Shown: one piece after another, positions 35,355-43,753 of the stretch
How the letters are laid out: each line of letters begins with the position of its first letter
How positions within the stretch are numbered: position 1 is the stretch's first letter
DNA from: Microcoleus sp. FACHB-672
Lineage (GTDB): Bacteria; Cyanobacteriota; Cyanobacteriia; Cyanobacteriales; Oscillatoriaceae
Reading direction: 5' to 3'
DNA: 51,523 nt
Assembly: GCF_014695725.1 (NCBI RefSeq)
Contig: NZ_JACJOU010000018.1
Coordinates: 1-51,523, forward strand
Notes under the pieces: generated by a model
What the model saw: the letters and a program-made list of their open reading frames with translations, nothing else
Databases searched by the model: none
Told to the model about the DNA's origin: nothing
Translations under genes and position numbers: made by a program

Positions 35355-36202
35355 ATTTGATAAAAATCCACTTAAATTCATAGCTGAACGCAATTTTAGG
35401 AATAATTGCCGCTAAAAATCACCCAGGTTTCGATTAAGCTTGATTCCGAATTTGAGTTAGCTTCACTGCTTTTTTGAGAAATCCTCGTTGTGAGCTTGAA
35501 ACCCAAATATCGCTGGATAACAGTATTTTTGTCAGCTTATAGCGGAGCCTGCCACCTAAAATAGCGCCGCTACAGTCACTGAATAGTCTAGTGTTTGGAC
35601 GAGGTGGGCTGAGGGGAAGTTCCAAAAACCAGCGACTTCATCTGTTTTGTTTTTCTCTAGCAGTGGCCAAATTGTCTTCTCGGCGCTAGGCGTTCATTAG
35701 TGAGCGGTAAAGCTTATAATTACACACTATTCGATTGTCTTAATATTTTCTTAAGAATCTTGATGAAACAAGGCTGTTTGCAACTTCTTCTAAAAGATAA
35801 GTTCAGCAATTACCAATAAGGGTGATAATAGCCTAGAGATTGAAGTAAGCACATCTCAAACGAGAACCGTCCAGCGAGTAGACGTTGTTTGTTCGCTCTC
35901 ACAGCGCAGTTATTCGCTATCCTAAACCGGAATAACTTTCTAAATTTGGACAGTTTGTTAACTGCAACAAGGAAAGTTCCCGGAGGCGGTGCCGGCAAAC
36001 CATCTAAAAACAACCTGAAAAGGATGCCGGTGAAGCATTCCCCCCTTCAAAAGGACGTAAGTTGCGGCTTAGAACCTACTAGACAGTTGAGAAACCATAA
36101 CGTATGTTCTTAACAGTTGAAAGCCGCTCAGAAATAATCGATACATAGACAAAGTTACCTTGCACCCCACTCCACCCAACCGCTTAATTTAACCCAGACA
36201 CC
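35355..36202. other. Gene-poor 850-bp region
   Basis: Between the CsbD terminator and the DUF3747-SLH gene. Three open frames of 63-74 codons (minus 35434-35625, minus 35810-36013, plus 35889-36113) overlap or lack any recognisable pattern. The right part must include the promoter and leader of the SLH protein gene. No IS signature was found by eye. Confidence 0.4.
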
Positions 36203-37399
36203 ATGAAAACATCTTTTCCCGTTAAATTCGCTGCCTTTACCGTAGCAGCCCTCTCAACAATCACCGCTTTAAGCCCACTTCTCGCTGCAACTTTTGGCAA
36301 AACAGAAGTTGACCAAAATAAATTCGTCGCGGTGGCTCAACCTCTTGCTAATAATACTTATAAACTGCTGGTGATCGAACAGCTATCGAGCGCACGTCCC
36401 TGCTGGAATGAAAGCGGGTCGAGTCCTGTGCAGGTGCAACCGCTGCTGCTGAACTTTGACTTCACCGGCATCTGTTCGCGCAGCTTGGACAGTAACGGCT
36501 ACTCTATCCGAATGGCGGATCAAGATTTAGGATTGCAGTACAGCCTGCGGGTTGTTAAGCGAGATGGAGATGTGCGACTGGTGGGATCGAGCACGAGTCG
36601 AAATGCACCTGTGATTGAAATCGGAAGAACGAATGGCGTTTCCAATGATTTTTCTAAAATCGTTCTGAATCCCGGCTGGCGGATGACGAAAAGAAGTTAT
36701 GATGGCAAGACTTTAGGGCACATTTACTTTACCAGCGATCAAGCATTAGGTGCCACCCCAACAGATGGGGGTAACACCGGCGGAACCAAATTCGCAGACA
36801 TCCGCACGGATGTTTACGGCAAGGAAATCGATCAAGCTGTGGAACTAGGATTTGTTGCCGGCTTTTCTGACAATACCTTCCGCCCGCAAGAAACCTTAAC
36901 CCGTGAGCAATTGGTGTCTTTGGTGGTGGAATCTTTGAAGAACGTCCCCAATGCCAATATCACCCTCCCCACTCAAGCGACATCCAGCCCCTATCCGGAT
37001 GTGGAGACCTCGCGCTGGAGTGCAGCGAAGATTCAATGGGCACGGGATAACAACTTGATCAGTGGTTATCAAGATGGCACCTTCCGACCGGCACAGTCGG
37101 TGACACGGGCCGAAATGATGGCCGTGTTGCGACGGGCGGCAGAAAAGGGCAAATCGCTGCGCGGACTGCCCACGACACTGGGTGCCAAACAAACGCCTAA
37201 AGTTTTCTCAGACACCTCAACTCACTGGGCAGCTCCCCTAATCACTCAGATGTCTGGCTATTGTAATGTCGCTTCCCCACTGAATGAAACCGGCAACGCC
37301 TTCTACCCAGATCAAGCGGCACGCCGTAACTACGCAGCTGCGGCGACTCTGCGGACGTTGAACTGCGTCAAGTCAGAATCAGCAACCCCAACACCGTAA
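36203..37399 (+). CDS. DUF3747 and SLH-domain exported protein
   Basis: 398 residues. A signal peptide (about 1-29: basic start, FTVAALSTITALSPLLAA) precedes a DUF3747 domain (about 30-185), seen as FVAVAQPLANNTYKLLVIEQ, RPCWNESGSS and LDSNGYSIRMADQDLGLQYS. The second half (about 200-390) has S-layer-homology repeats: FADI..DVYGKEIDQAVELG with FSDNTFRPQETLTREQL; YPDVETSRWSAAKIQWARD with YQDGTFRPAQSVTRAEM; and a third degenerate unit, FSDTSTHWAAPLI. SLH domains anchor proteins to the cell wall. This domain pair is typical of cyanobacteria; the function is unknown. Confidence 0.9.
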   Translation: MKTSFPVKFAAFTVAALSTITALSPLLAATFGKTEVDQNKFVAVAQPLANNTYKLLVIEQLSSARPCWNESGSSPVQVQPLLLNFDFTGICSRSLDSNGYSIRMADQDLGLQYSLRVVKRDGDVRLVGSSTSRNAPVIEIGRTNGVSNDFSKIVLNPGWRMTKRSYDGKTLGHIYFTSDQALGATPTDGGNTGGTKFADIRTDVYGKEIDQAVELGFVAGFSDNTFRPQETLTREQLVSLVVESLKNVPNANITLPTQATSSPYPDVETSRWSAAKIQWARDNNLISGYQDGTFRPAQSVTRAEMMAVLRRAAEKGKSLRGLPTTLGAKQTPKVFSDTSTHWAAPLITQMSGYCNVASPLNETGNAFYPDQAARRNYAAAATLRTLNCVKSESATPTP

Positions 37400-37419
37400 T
37401 TGCAAGGGCGCTAACGCTT

Positions 37420-38223
37420 CTAGGGATGATTTAAAAGCTCACCAACCGCGATAGGGCCACCGGCAATTACGGTGGCTAAAACGCCGGTTTGGGCGTGGCC
37501 AAATTTTTGGGGAAGTAAGGAGAATAGGGGAATATCGCGTTCGCCGGTTTCGGGATTAACGTCTATGTTCGCACACCGGCCAATCCTGGCAGAGATGGCA
37601 ATTCGGCATTCTCCGATCTGCAATTCTTTCCCGATCCAGTTGAATTCTTCCCAAGCGGATACGCCGTCTATGACGATGTTCGGACGAAATCGGCGGGCGT
37701 CAACCGGCTGACCGGCTTCTGTTGTGATTGCATCAAGGCTTGCCTGACTGACGAGGGAAATATGCACTGGCTGCCGGTCGGGATAGCGTGTCGTGCCGGT
37801 GCCACTGCCGACGAGGCGCAGGGGGGCTTTCTCTGGGTGCCGTGCGGTTGCGGTGGGGTCGAGGGAAGCCAGGTATCCGGTGAAAAATGCCCCGATGAGT
37901 TCGCGTCCTGCCGGTGTGCCGGTGTCTGCCACGAATAGGGGAACCCCCTGCCGGTGAACACTTAAATTGCCTGTTTGCGGCTCGTAGTGGCACTCTAGGC
38001 CGGCTAAACCAGGCCAATCGTTCTGCATGGCAAAATTGCCTTTAGGCAGCCAGGGAATGCTTTCTTGAGGGTCAGAAATCTTATCTGCTTCGACGTACAT
38101 TAAAGCAAAGGCGCGATCGCCGGGAATGCCATGCCCTGCTTCCAGGGTGACGCGCTCACACTCATGGGGCGTCAGACCTTTAATGGGATAAGTAAATAAC
38201 TGCTTGATTGCTGCCGGTGTCAT
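37420..38223 (-). CDS. MOSC domain-containing protein
   Basis: A 267-residue protein with an N-terminal beta-barrel MOSC_N domain (about 5-110: IKQLFTYPIKGLTPHE, PGDRAFALMYV) and a C-terminal MOSC domain (about 125-265). The likely sulfur/persulfide-carrying cysteine is in GRCANIDVNPETGERD (about residue 217). MOSC proteins handle the molybdenum cofactor or reduce N-hydroxylated compounds. It is convergent with the SLH gene, 20 bp apart. Confidence 0.88.
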   Translation of the reverse strand: MTPAAIKQLFTYPIKGLTPHECERVTLEAGHGIPGDRAFALMYVEADKISDPQESIPWLPKGNFAMQNDWPGLAGLECHYEPQTGNLSVHRQGVPLFVADTGTPAGRELIGAFFTGYLASLDPTATARHPEKAPLRLVGSGTGTTRYPDRQPVHISLVSQASLDAITTEAGQPVDARRFRPNIVIDGVSAWEEFNWIGKELQIGECRIAISARIGRCANIDVNPETGERDIPLFSLLPQKFGHAQTGVLATVIAGGPIAVGELLNHP

Positions 38224-38317
38224 GGGATTTGATTGACGAAAATAATTGCAATTATGCCTTAATAATTTAAGCTAATTGCGTGATTAAATGTCAACCAAAT
38301 CCATTGCTAAAAACACT

Positions 38318-38929
38318 TTATCCAAGTCTGGTTTTATCTTTATAGATGCGGTGCAGCCAAATTGTTTCTGCTTCTTTTTCTGCTTGAGAATCGCTTAGCG
38401 AAAAATAGCGAATTTCTGCCTCACCGATACTCCAACTATCGCAGCAGGCTGTAATAGCTTTGTTAGAATACTCAACACTTTCTCCCTTTTTATTGTTACC
38501 TCCTGCCTCATTCTTGTCATAAGTCCAGGGAGACCATTCTCCATTTGGATCGTTAACGATAAATCCATTGTCGGTGTATCCCTTGATCACGAGAATATGA
38601 CCGACTGCTGTAAAAAAACCGTGTACGATACAAATTTTTTCCTGATCAATGGCTTCTCGGATATCTTTGAGAGTGCCTTTTTCAGTGAGATCGTCTTTGA
38701 TGCCGGCATAACTTTCAGCAATCCCCTTCAAACCTGACGTCGTAAAACGATTCCAGCCGTTATCAACAGCACGTGTATAGAGTTCGTCCTCTAATTGACG
38801 CTGGCTGCCGTTACCTCGAACTCCCAAGTGCCAAAGGCACATAGCGAGCGATGTCACGTTACAAGCTGTGTAGGGTTCAAACTTATTGTCTAGTTGCGAG
38901 AAGTAGGGAACACCCTGAATAACTTTCAT
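38318..38929 (-). CDS. C39-like cysteine peptidase family protein
   Basis: A 203-residue protein with a papain-like fold of the C39-like peptidase type. The apparent catalytic residues are C23 (YTACNVTS), H111 (AVGHILVIKGY) and D127 (FIVNDPNGEW). An N-terminal VPYFSQLDN, which starts many such proteins, is present, but there is no signal peptide, so it is cytoplasmic or exported by another route. It lies 106 bp downstream of the amidase gene on the same strand, suggesting a joint role in cutting a peptide-containing polymer. The substrate is unknown. Confidence 0.82.
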   Translation of the reverse strand: MKVIQGVPYFSQLDNKFEPYTACNVTSLAMCLWHLGVRGNGSQRQLEDELYTRAVDNGWNRFTTSGLKGIAESYAGIKDDLTEKGTLKDIREAIDQEKICIVHGFFTAVGHILVIKGYTDNGFIVNDPNGEWSPWTYDKNEAGGNNKKGESVEYSNKAITACCDSWSIGEAEIRYFSLSDSQAEKEAETIWLHRIYKDKTRLG

Positions 38930-39035
38930 GATTTGACCTCACAAATTTTGGACGATTCTGAAATAATTGCTACCGAAAGAAATCCATGCCGACAGAAAGC
39001 GTGGACTCCAGAATATAAGCTCAGATATTCTAAGC

Positions 39036-39716
39036 CTAAAAGCAGCAATTTGAATCGCCGGCACTTGGAGAAATATCATCGGCATTTCTAGCCGTAGTGG
39101 TGAAAGCAGCAAAAGGTGCTTGCTCATTTGAAGATAAAACTAAATTCTTGAATTTATCCCAAGGAAAGTTAACACCTGGATCGCTACGACGTGTTGGATC
39201 GAGCTTTGCATGAGAGACAATATGGCGAAGATTGGGATACTTTGCCCAACAGTAACGAACAATTTTTGCTGTCACAGCAATCTGCCAATCTGAAAACGTG
39301 TCCGCTTTTGTTTGTGCGTTGACAACTTCGATTCCCAAAGACCAGTGATTGACTTTCGTTTTGCCGGCATTCACATCTGGGTGTGACACTTGGCTGCGAA
39401 CGTGCCATGCTGCAAGGGTTTCAGGTACACAGGCCCAAATTAATTGACCATGCTGAGGCTCATTCTCATCTGGAACCAACCAATGAAAACTGGCTTTGCC
39501 GTCTCGCATAACTGAAATTGCGCCTTCGGAACTCGCGCCGGCTGTTGCGTGAATGACAACTGCTTTAATGCCGTCAATGGGATGGACATCTCGTTGCGTT
39601 GTACATCCTGACCAATGATTACGAATGCCGGGATACCAAGTTTCGGGAATTGAAGCGTCTGTTGGCCGGTTTGTGGTGGGAAGATCAAATTGATAGGTTT
39701 TTGGATCGCTTGCCAT
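39036..39716 (-). CDS. N-acetylmuramoyl-L-alanine amidase (Amidase_2)
   Basis: A 226-residue zinc amidase of the T7-lysozyme/PGRP fold, which cleaves the bond between MurNAc and the stem peptide. Expected zinc ligands are H56 (VVIHATAG), H169 (IVSHAKLDP) and D179 (RRSDPG). LGIEVVNAQ (127-135) and FHWLVPDE (77-84) are typical. No signal peptide is visible, as in many phage-type or cytoplasmically stored amidases. The C-terminal tail (about 196-226) is low-complexity and ends NCCF. It is paired with the downstream C39-like peptidase gene. Confidence 0.9.
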   Translation of the reverse strand: MASDPKTYQFDLPTTNRPTDASIPETWYPGIRNHWSGCTTQRDVHPIDGIKAVVIHATAGASSEGAISVMRDGKASFHWLVPDENEPQHGQLIWACVPETLAAWHVRSQVSHPDVNAGKTKVNHWSLGIEVVNAQTKADTFSDWQIAVTAKIVRYCWAKYPNLRHIVSHAKLDPTRRSDPGVNFPWDKFKNLVLSSNEQAPFAAFTTTARNADDISPSAGDSNCCF

Positions 39717-40085
39717 AACTTAATTTTTCGTTTCAGGGTTAGTGATAACGAAGTTATTTCTGACAGAAAAGAGAGTATCAGGAAGAAAAAGTGACTAATT
39801 TATGTAAAATTGTGTAAATTATCGGATACATTCGTTAACTGGCGCAAAGCCGGCATCGTCAGCCCCGAATTAATGATGCTTCGCTTCATGTCGCATCACT
39901 TTTTGAACCCAGCGAATCAGGGTTAACGCGACAACCCGTCATTCTGGAATATGTGACTCAGTGCTTTATCAAAACAATTGATAGGAGATGATCACCCTAA
40001 ACTTCAATAGTTTTAGAATTGGTGTTTTAATTGCCGGTGAAATCAAACGCTAAAAAAAAGGGTAAAAGAGTAACAGAGAAAAGGG
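39717..40085. other. Intergenic region, 369 bp
   Basis: Between the kinase-FGE stop and the amidase start on the same strand. No gene or strong hairpin was seen. It must contain the amidase promoter if that gene is not read through from upstream. Confidence 0.4.
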
Positions 40086-41876
40086 TTAAATAGTCCTCGC
40101 GGGAACGAGTGCCACCCGAAAACCGATGCCGACGTACCTGAAGTCCGGCACGATACCGCTACGATAGGCAGCGCGGCAGTTCCTGGGGTAGTTGTACCAA
40201 GAACCTCCACGCAGCAACCGGCGATTGCTATCTCCACCACTTTCCCAAGCACTGCCATCAGAAGGCGCACCGTTATAATTTTCATGCCAGACATCTTGAC
40301 ACCACTCCCAAACATTGCCGTGCATATCATACAGCCCGAATGCGTTGGGGCGGAAACTCCCAACATCGGTTGTTTGTTGCCGGTAAACGCCTTCTAGTTC
40401 CCAGCAGTAAAGGCCGCCGAAAGAGTAGTAGTTGCCATTATAGTTGGCTAAATCTGGAGTCAGAGTTTTGCCAAAGTGAAACGGTGTAGTGGTGCCAGCG
40501 CGGCAGGCGTATTCCCATTCAGCCTCGCTGGGTAAGCAATAGTTGCGCCCTGTTATTTGCGACAGTTTCTGGCAAAATTCAATAGCATTATTCCAAGATA
40601 CCTGTTCCACCGGCCTGTTATTGCCTTTAAATTTAGCGGGTTTATTGCCCATCACTAATTCCCACTGCGCTTGAGTGACAGGATATTTTCCTAGGAAAAA
40701 CGGCTGTATCGTTACCCGATGCTGCGGACTTTCATCGCTACATCGCTCTTTTTCCGTTATTGGAGAACCCATGAGAAATGTGCCGCCCGGAATTGACACC
40801 ATTTCCAAACTGACATTGTTGCCGAGTTTTTCTGCAAAAATGTCAGCTTGTCCTTGCTGCCGGTTAACAAATTCTCCTGTGAATTGAAAAGAGGAAGTTG
40901 GAAGGATGGGTGCTGCGCTCGCTTTACTCGGTGGAGATGGGACGGAAGGAGTTGGAAGGACTGGTGCCGAGATAATAGTCTTCATTTGAGATGGGGCTGT
41001 TGGCAACGCTGATCCTGACACGAAAGAATTCAGTGCTTCCAAAGCTTCTGTCGCATTCGCATAGCGCCCAGTAAAGTGATCTCGCACCATTTTGCTTAAA
41101 ATGTCTGCTAAAGCGTCACTCACAGAAGCATGATTTTTCCAAATCACTTCACCCTCATTATCTTCTTCGAGTAAGTAAGGCTCGATGCCAGTCAAAGCAA
41201 AAATAACTGTCCTCCCCAGTGCGTAAATATCGCTGCTTGGTTTTGGTTTACCCATTGCCTGTTCACTGGGCATATAGCCGTGAGTTCCAATAGAAACCGT
41301 GCGGCTAGTTTTCCCTGATAAAATTGTCTTCTGGATGCCAATCTCCTTAACTGCACCAAAGTCAATTAGCATCAACTTGCCATCTGTTCGCCGCATGATA
41401 TTCTGGGGCTTAATATCTCGATGGATGATATTGTTCTGATGAACATAGGCCAGGATTTCTAAAATATCCTGTAATAATTTAATCGCATAGGTTTCGCTTA
41501 ACTTTTTGCCTGGACTCAATTCTTTGCTTAAGTCATGCCCTTCGATAAATTCTTGAATGAGATAAAATTCTTGATTTTCTTCAAAATAGGCAAACAGCTT
41601 GGGAATGCGCTCATGGTTTTGCGCGAGTTTATATAAAATTTCTGCTTCTTTTTGAAATAACCGCTGGATATCCGGTTCGATAGTTTGGGGGTGAAGCCGC
41701 TTGACGACACATTTAGGCTTCGGGGTGACGGGAATATCTAAATCGTTTGCCAAATAGGTTTCGCCAAACCCACCGCTTCCCAGCAGTTTGACGATTTCGT
41801 AACGATTCCGCAGTATGGTGCCGACAACGAGCATAGTGGGTACTCCGGGCAGTGGCAATTTAATTGATTTTCGCAT
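40086..41876 (-). CDS. Ser/Thr protein kinase-FGE domain fusion
   Basis: 596 residues. The Hanks-type kinase domain (about 26-290) has the Gly-rich loop GSGGFG (33-38), K59 (VVKRL), HRDIKPQN (152-159) and DFG (172-174), so it should be active. A Pro/Ser/Thr linker (about 292-345) leads to an FGE-sulfatase-type domain (about 350-596), with MVSIPGGTFLMGSP, LPSEAEWEYACRAG, DMHGNVWEWC and the C-terminal RGGSW and IGFRVAL. This domain probably binds a ligand. Two starts are plausible: ATG 41876 (AAGGG upstream) and ATG 41834 (GGAG upstream, MLVVGTILRNRY). The FGE part is clearly paralogous to that of the caspase protein at 26878-28857. There are no membrane segments. Confidence 0.93.
   Translation of the reverse strand: MRKSIKLPLPGVPTMLVVGTILRNRYEIVKLLGSGGFGETYLANDLDIPVTPKPKCVVKRLHPQTIEPDIQRLFQKEAEILYKLAQNHERIPKLFAYFEENQEFYLIQEFIEGHDLSKELSPGKKLSETYAIKLLQDILEILAYVHQNNIIHRDIKPQNIMRRTDGKLMLIDFGAVKEIGIQKTILSGKTSRTVSIGTHGYMPSEQAMGKPKPSSDIYALGRTVIFALTGIEPYLLEEDNEGEVIWKNHASVSDALADILSKMVRDHFTGRYANATEALEALNSFVSGSALPTAPSQMKTIISAPVLPTPSVPSPPSKASAAPILPTSSFQFTGEFVNRQQGQADIFAEKLGNNVSLEMVSIPGGTFLMGSPITEKERCSDESPQHRVTIQPFFLGKYPVTQAQWELVMGNKPAKFKGNNRPVEQVSWNNAIEFCQKLSQITGRNYCLPSEAEWEYACRAGTTTPFHFGKTLTPDLANYNGNYYSFGGLYCWELEGVYRQQTTDVGSFRPNAFGLYDMHGNVWEWCQDVWHENYNGAPSDGSAWESGGDSNRRLLRGGSWYNYPRNCRAAYRSGIVPDFRYVGIGFRVALVPARTI
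40108..40200 (-). other. Candidate DGR-type variable region at the 3' end of the kinase-FGE gene
   Basis: From the Trp codon of GGSW to IGFRV, the positions that are Asn (AAY) in diversity-generating-retroelement templates read TAC, AAC, TAC, AAC, TAT, AGC, GGT, ATC, TTC, TAC, GTC, GGC. All end in C or T and differ from AAY at positions 1 and 2 only. Invariant codons lie between. No reverse transcriptase or template repeat is in the window, so this is a hypothesis. Confidence 0.45.
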
Positions 41877-41963
41877 AATTGCCCTTACTGCCGCACCACT
41901 CTCGCGCCGGCAATCTTGCTGTTCTCAAGAAATCTTATTAAAAAAATAAGACCCAGTTTAAAA

Positions 41964-43601
41964 TTACCTCAACCGGCCTGATCTCAAAATGCTGACAATT
42001 AACCACAATCCCAGAAAACTCGCTGCGTAAAATAGGGCACTGCTAACGACACTTTGGCCGTTAGAAAAGACAATGGCTGCCCCGATGATCAGTGATCCAA
42101 CGACAATGCTAAAAGAGAGCCGGTTGGCTGAATCATCCATCGTGCGGCGAACCCCGTCGAGTTCTTTTACCGTTAAATTCCACCGCAACGTTTCAGAAGT
42201 AACTCGCTCTAGCAATAACTCAACTTGACGGGGAGATTGCAAAGAAAGACTTTTTATATCGAGTGCAGTTCTCAATACGGCTTGCAGTGGATCGTCGCCA
42301 AAAAGCTGCCGGCGAAACAAGTCTGTAATTAAGGGTTTAACTTCATCGAGTAAATTAACGTCTGGGTCAAATTGACGGGCGACTCCTTCCAAGTTTGCCA
42401 GTGCTTTCGCATACAATCCCAAGCTACCAGGCAAGCGAACTTTATTTTCACGAGAGACTTGCAGCACTTCGTAAAATACTTGAGAAAAGTTAATTTGCGA
42501 GAGGCTGATGTTGTAATATTTCCGCAGCATCCGCGCAAAGTCGTTTTCCAAGTTTGACAGCTTATCCGGAACAGCAGAATCCGACAATTGCATGGTCAAC
42601 TGAGCGCATCGTGCCGCATCTAAGTCAACAATTGCTAACAGCATTTCTGTCAAAACTTGCTGGGTGCGCGGGTCAAGCCGGCCCATCATCCCAAAATCTA
42701 ACAAAGCGAGCCGGCCATCTCTGAGATAAAACAAATTACCAGGATGGGGGTCAGCGTGAAAGAATCCATCAATGTATATTTGCTGAAAAAAAGCACGGAA
42801 TAGCAGGGTGGTTACAGCTTTACGCTTAGCCCTGACATCCCCATTATTAGAACCGACATTTAAATCAGCTAATAGTAATGGCGCTCCGTCTAGCCACTCT
42901 AAAACCAATAACTTTTCAGTGGTTAATTCCCAAATAATTTCTGGAACCATCAATTGCGTAGGGTCAAACCAACGACTGGTTGACAAATTGCGCCGCAACT
43001 GATTTGTGTAACTGGCTTCTTGGGTGAAATCAAGTTCTGCCTGAAGCGCGGTGGCAAATTCGTCGGCTAAAGCAACAACATCGTAATCTTTGCCAAACTC
43101 TGTGAGGGCAACTAATTCAGCCAAAGCCCGGATCAGAGAGATATCTTGGGCGACAACGACATCAATGCCGGGACGCTGGACTTTTAAGGCGATTTGCCGG
43201 CCATCTCTTAAGGTGGCTTTATGGGTTTGGGCAATTGAGCCGGCAGCGACTGCACGCGGTTCCAGGGTGGCAAAAACTTCTTCTAAAGGCTTCTGCAATT
43301 GTTGCCGGATCACCACTTCCACTTCTGACCAAGGAACCGGCGGCACATTGGCTTGCAGATCGGTGAGGGCCTCAATGTATTGTGCCGGCAGCAGATCCGG
43401 GCGCGTGCTCAGAAGTTGCCCCAACTTGACATAAACCGGACCCAACTCCACTAAGATTTTACGCAGGACAGCCGGTGTGGGCAGTTTGGGTTCATCGGAT
43501 TTGCCGCCGGTCAGCAGCACTCGCATATAGTCCCAGCCGTTGCGTAAGACTACTTCGATGATTTCTCCCTGGCGGCCACTGGTTCTGGTTAAAGAAAACA
43601 T
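41964..43601 (-). CDS. AarF/ABC1/UbiB family atypical kinase
   Basis: A 545-residue protein of the ABC1/UbiB family. It has the extended nucleotide-loop KLGQLLSTRPDLLP, the QANVPPVPW segment, an Ala-rich loop region (AVAAGSIAQTHKA) and ALKVQRPG. The catalytic blocks are HADPHPGNLFYL and LLDFGMMGRLD. Two C-terminal membrane helices (about 495-515 and 520-540) anchor it. Cyanobacteria and plastids carry several such proteins, linked to prenylquinone metabolism and stress; which substrate applies here is unknown. The start is MFSLTRTSG at 43601. There is no clear ribosome site because STRR repeats abut the start codon. Confidence 0.93.
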   Translation of the reverse strand: MFSLTRTSGRQGEIIEVVLRNGWDYMRVLLTGGKSDEPKLPTPAVLRKILVELGPVYVKLGQLLSTRPDLLPAQYIEALTDLQANVPPVPWSEVEVVIRQQLQKPLEEVFATLEPRAVAAGSIAQTHKATLRDGRQIALKVQRPGIDVVVAQDISLIRALAELVALTEFGKDYDVVALADEFATALQAELDFTQEASYTNQLRRNLSTSRWFDPTQLMVPEIIWELTTEKLLVLEWLDGAPLLLADLNVGSNNGDVRAKRKAVTTLLFRAFFQQIYIDGFFHADPHPGNLFYLRDGRLALLDFGMMGRLDPRTQQVLTEMLLAIVDLDAARCAQLTMQLSDSAVPDKLSNLENDFARMLRKYYNISLSQINFSQVFYEVLQVSRENKVRLPGSLGLYAKALANLEGVARQFDPDVNLLDEVKPLITDLFRRQLFGDDPLQAVLRTALDIKSLSLQSPRQVELLLERVTSETLRWNLTVKELDGVRRTMDDSANRLSFSIVVGSLIIGAAIVFSNGQSVVSSALFYAASFLGLWLIVSILRSGRLR

Positions 43602-43605
43602 GGTG

Positions 43606-43668
43606 ATTGGGAATTGGGAATTGGGAATTGGGCATGGGGCATCGGGCATCGGGCATTAGGGCATGGGG
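43606..43668. repeat. Heptanucleotide short tandem repeat tract
   Basis: Runs of GGGAATT followed by GGGCATG/GGGCATC units in tandem on the + strand, directly upstream of the ubiB-like start codon. Same family as the tract at 5863-5906. Confidence 0.8.
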
Positions 43669-43753
43669 TAAGCAGTGTTTTATTTCTGTGGAGGAATACC
43701 ACAAGCTCTCCCCAAACCGTAAGCCCGATGACCAAATGACTCCAGACTTATTC

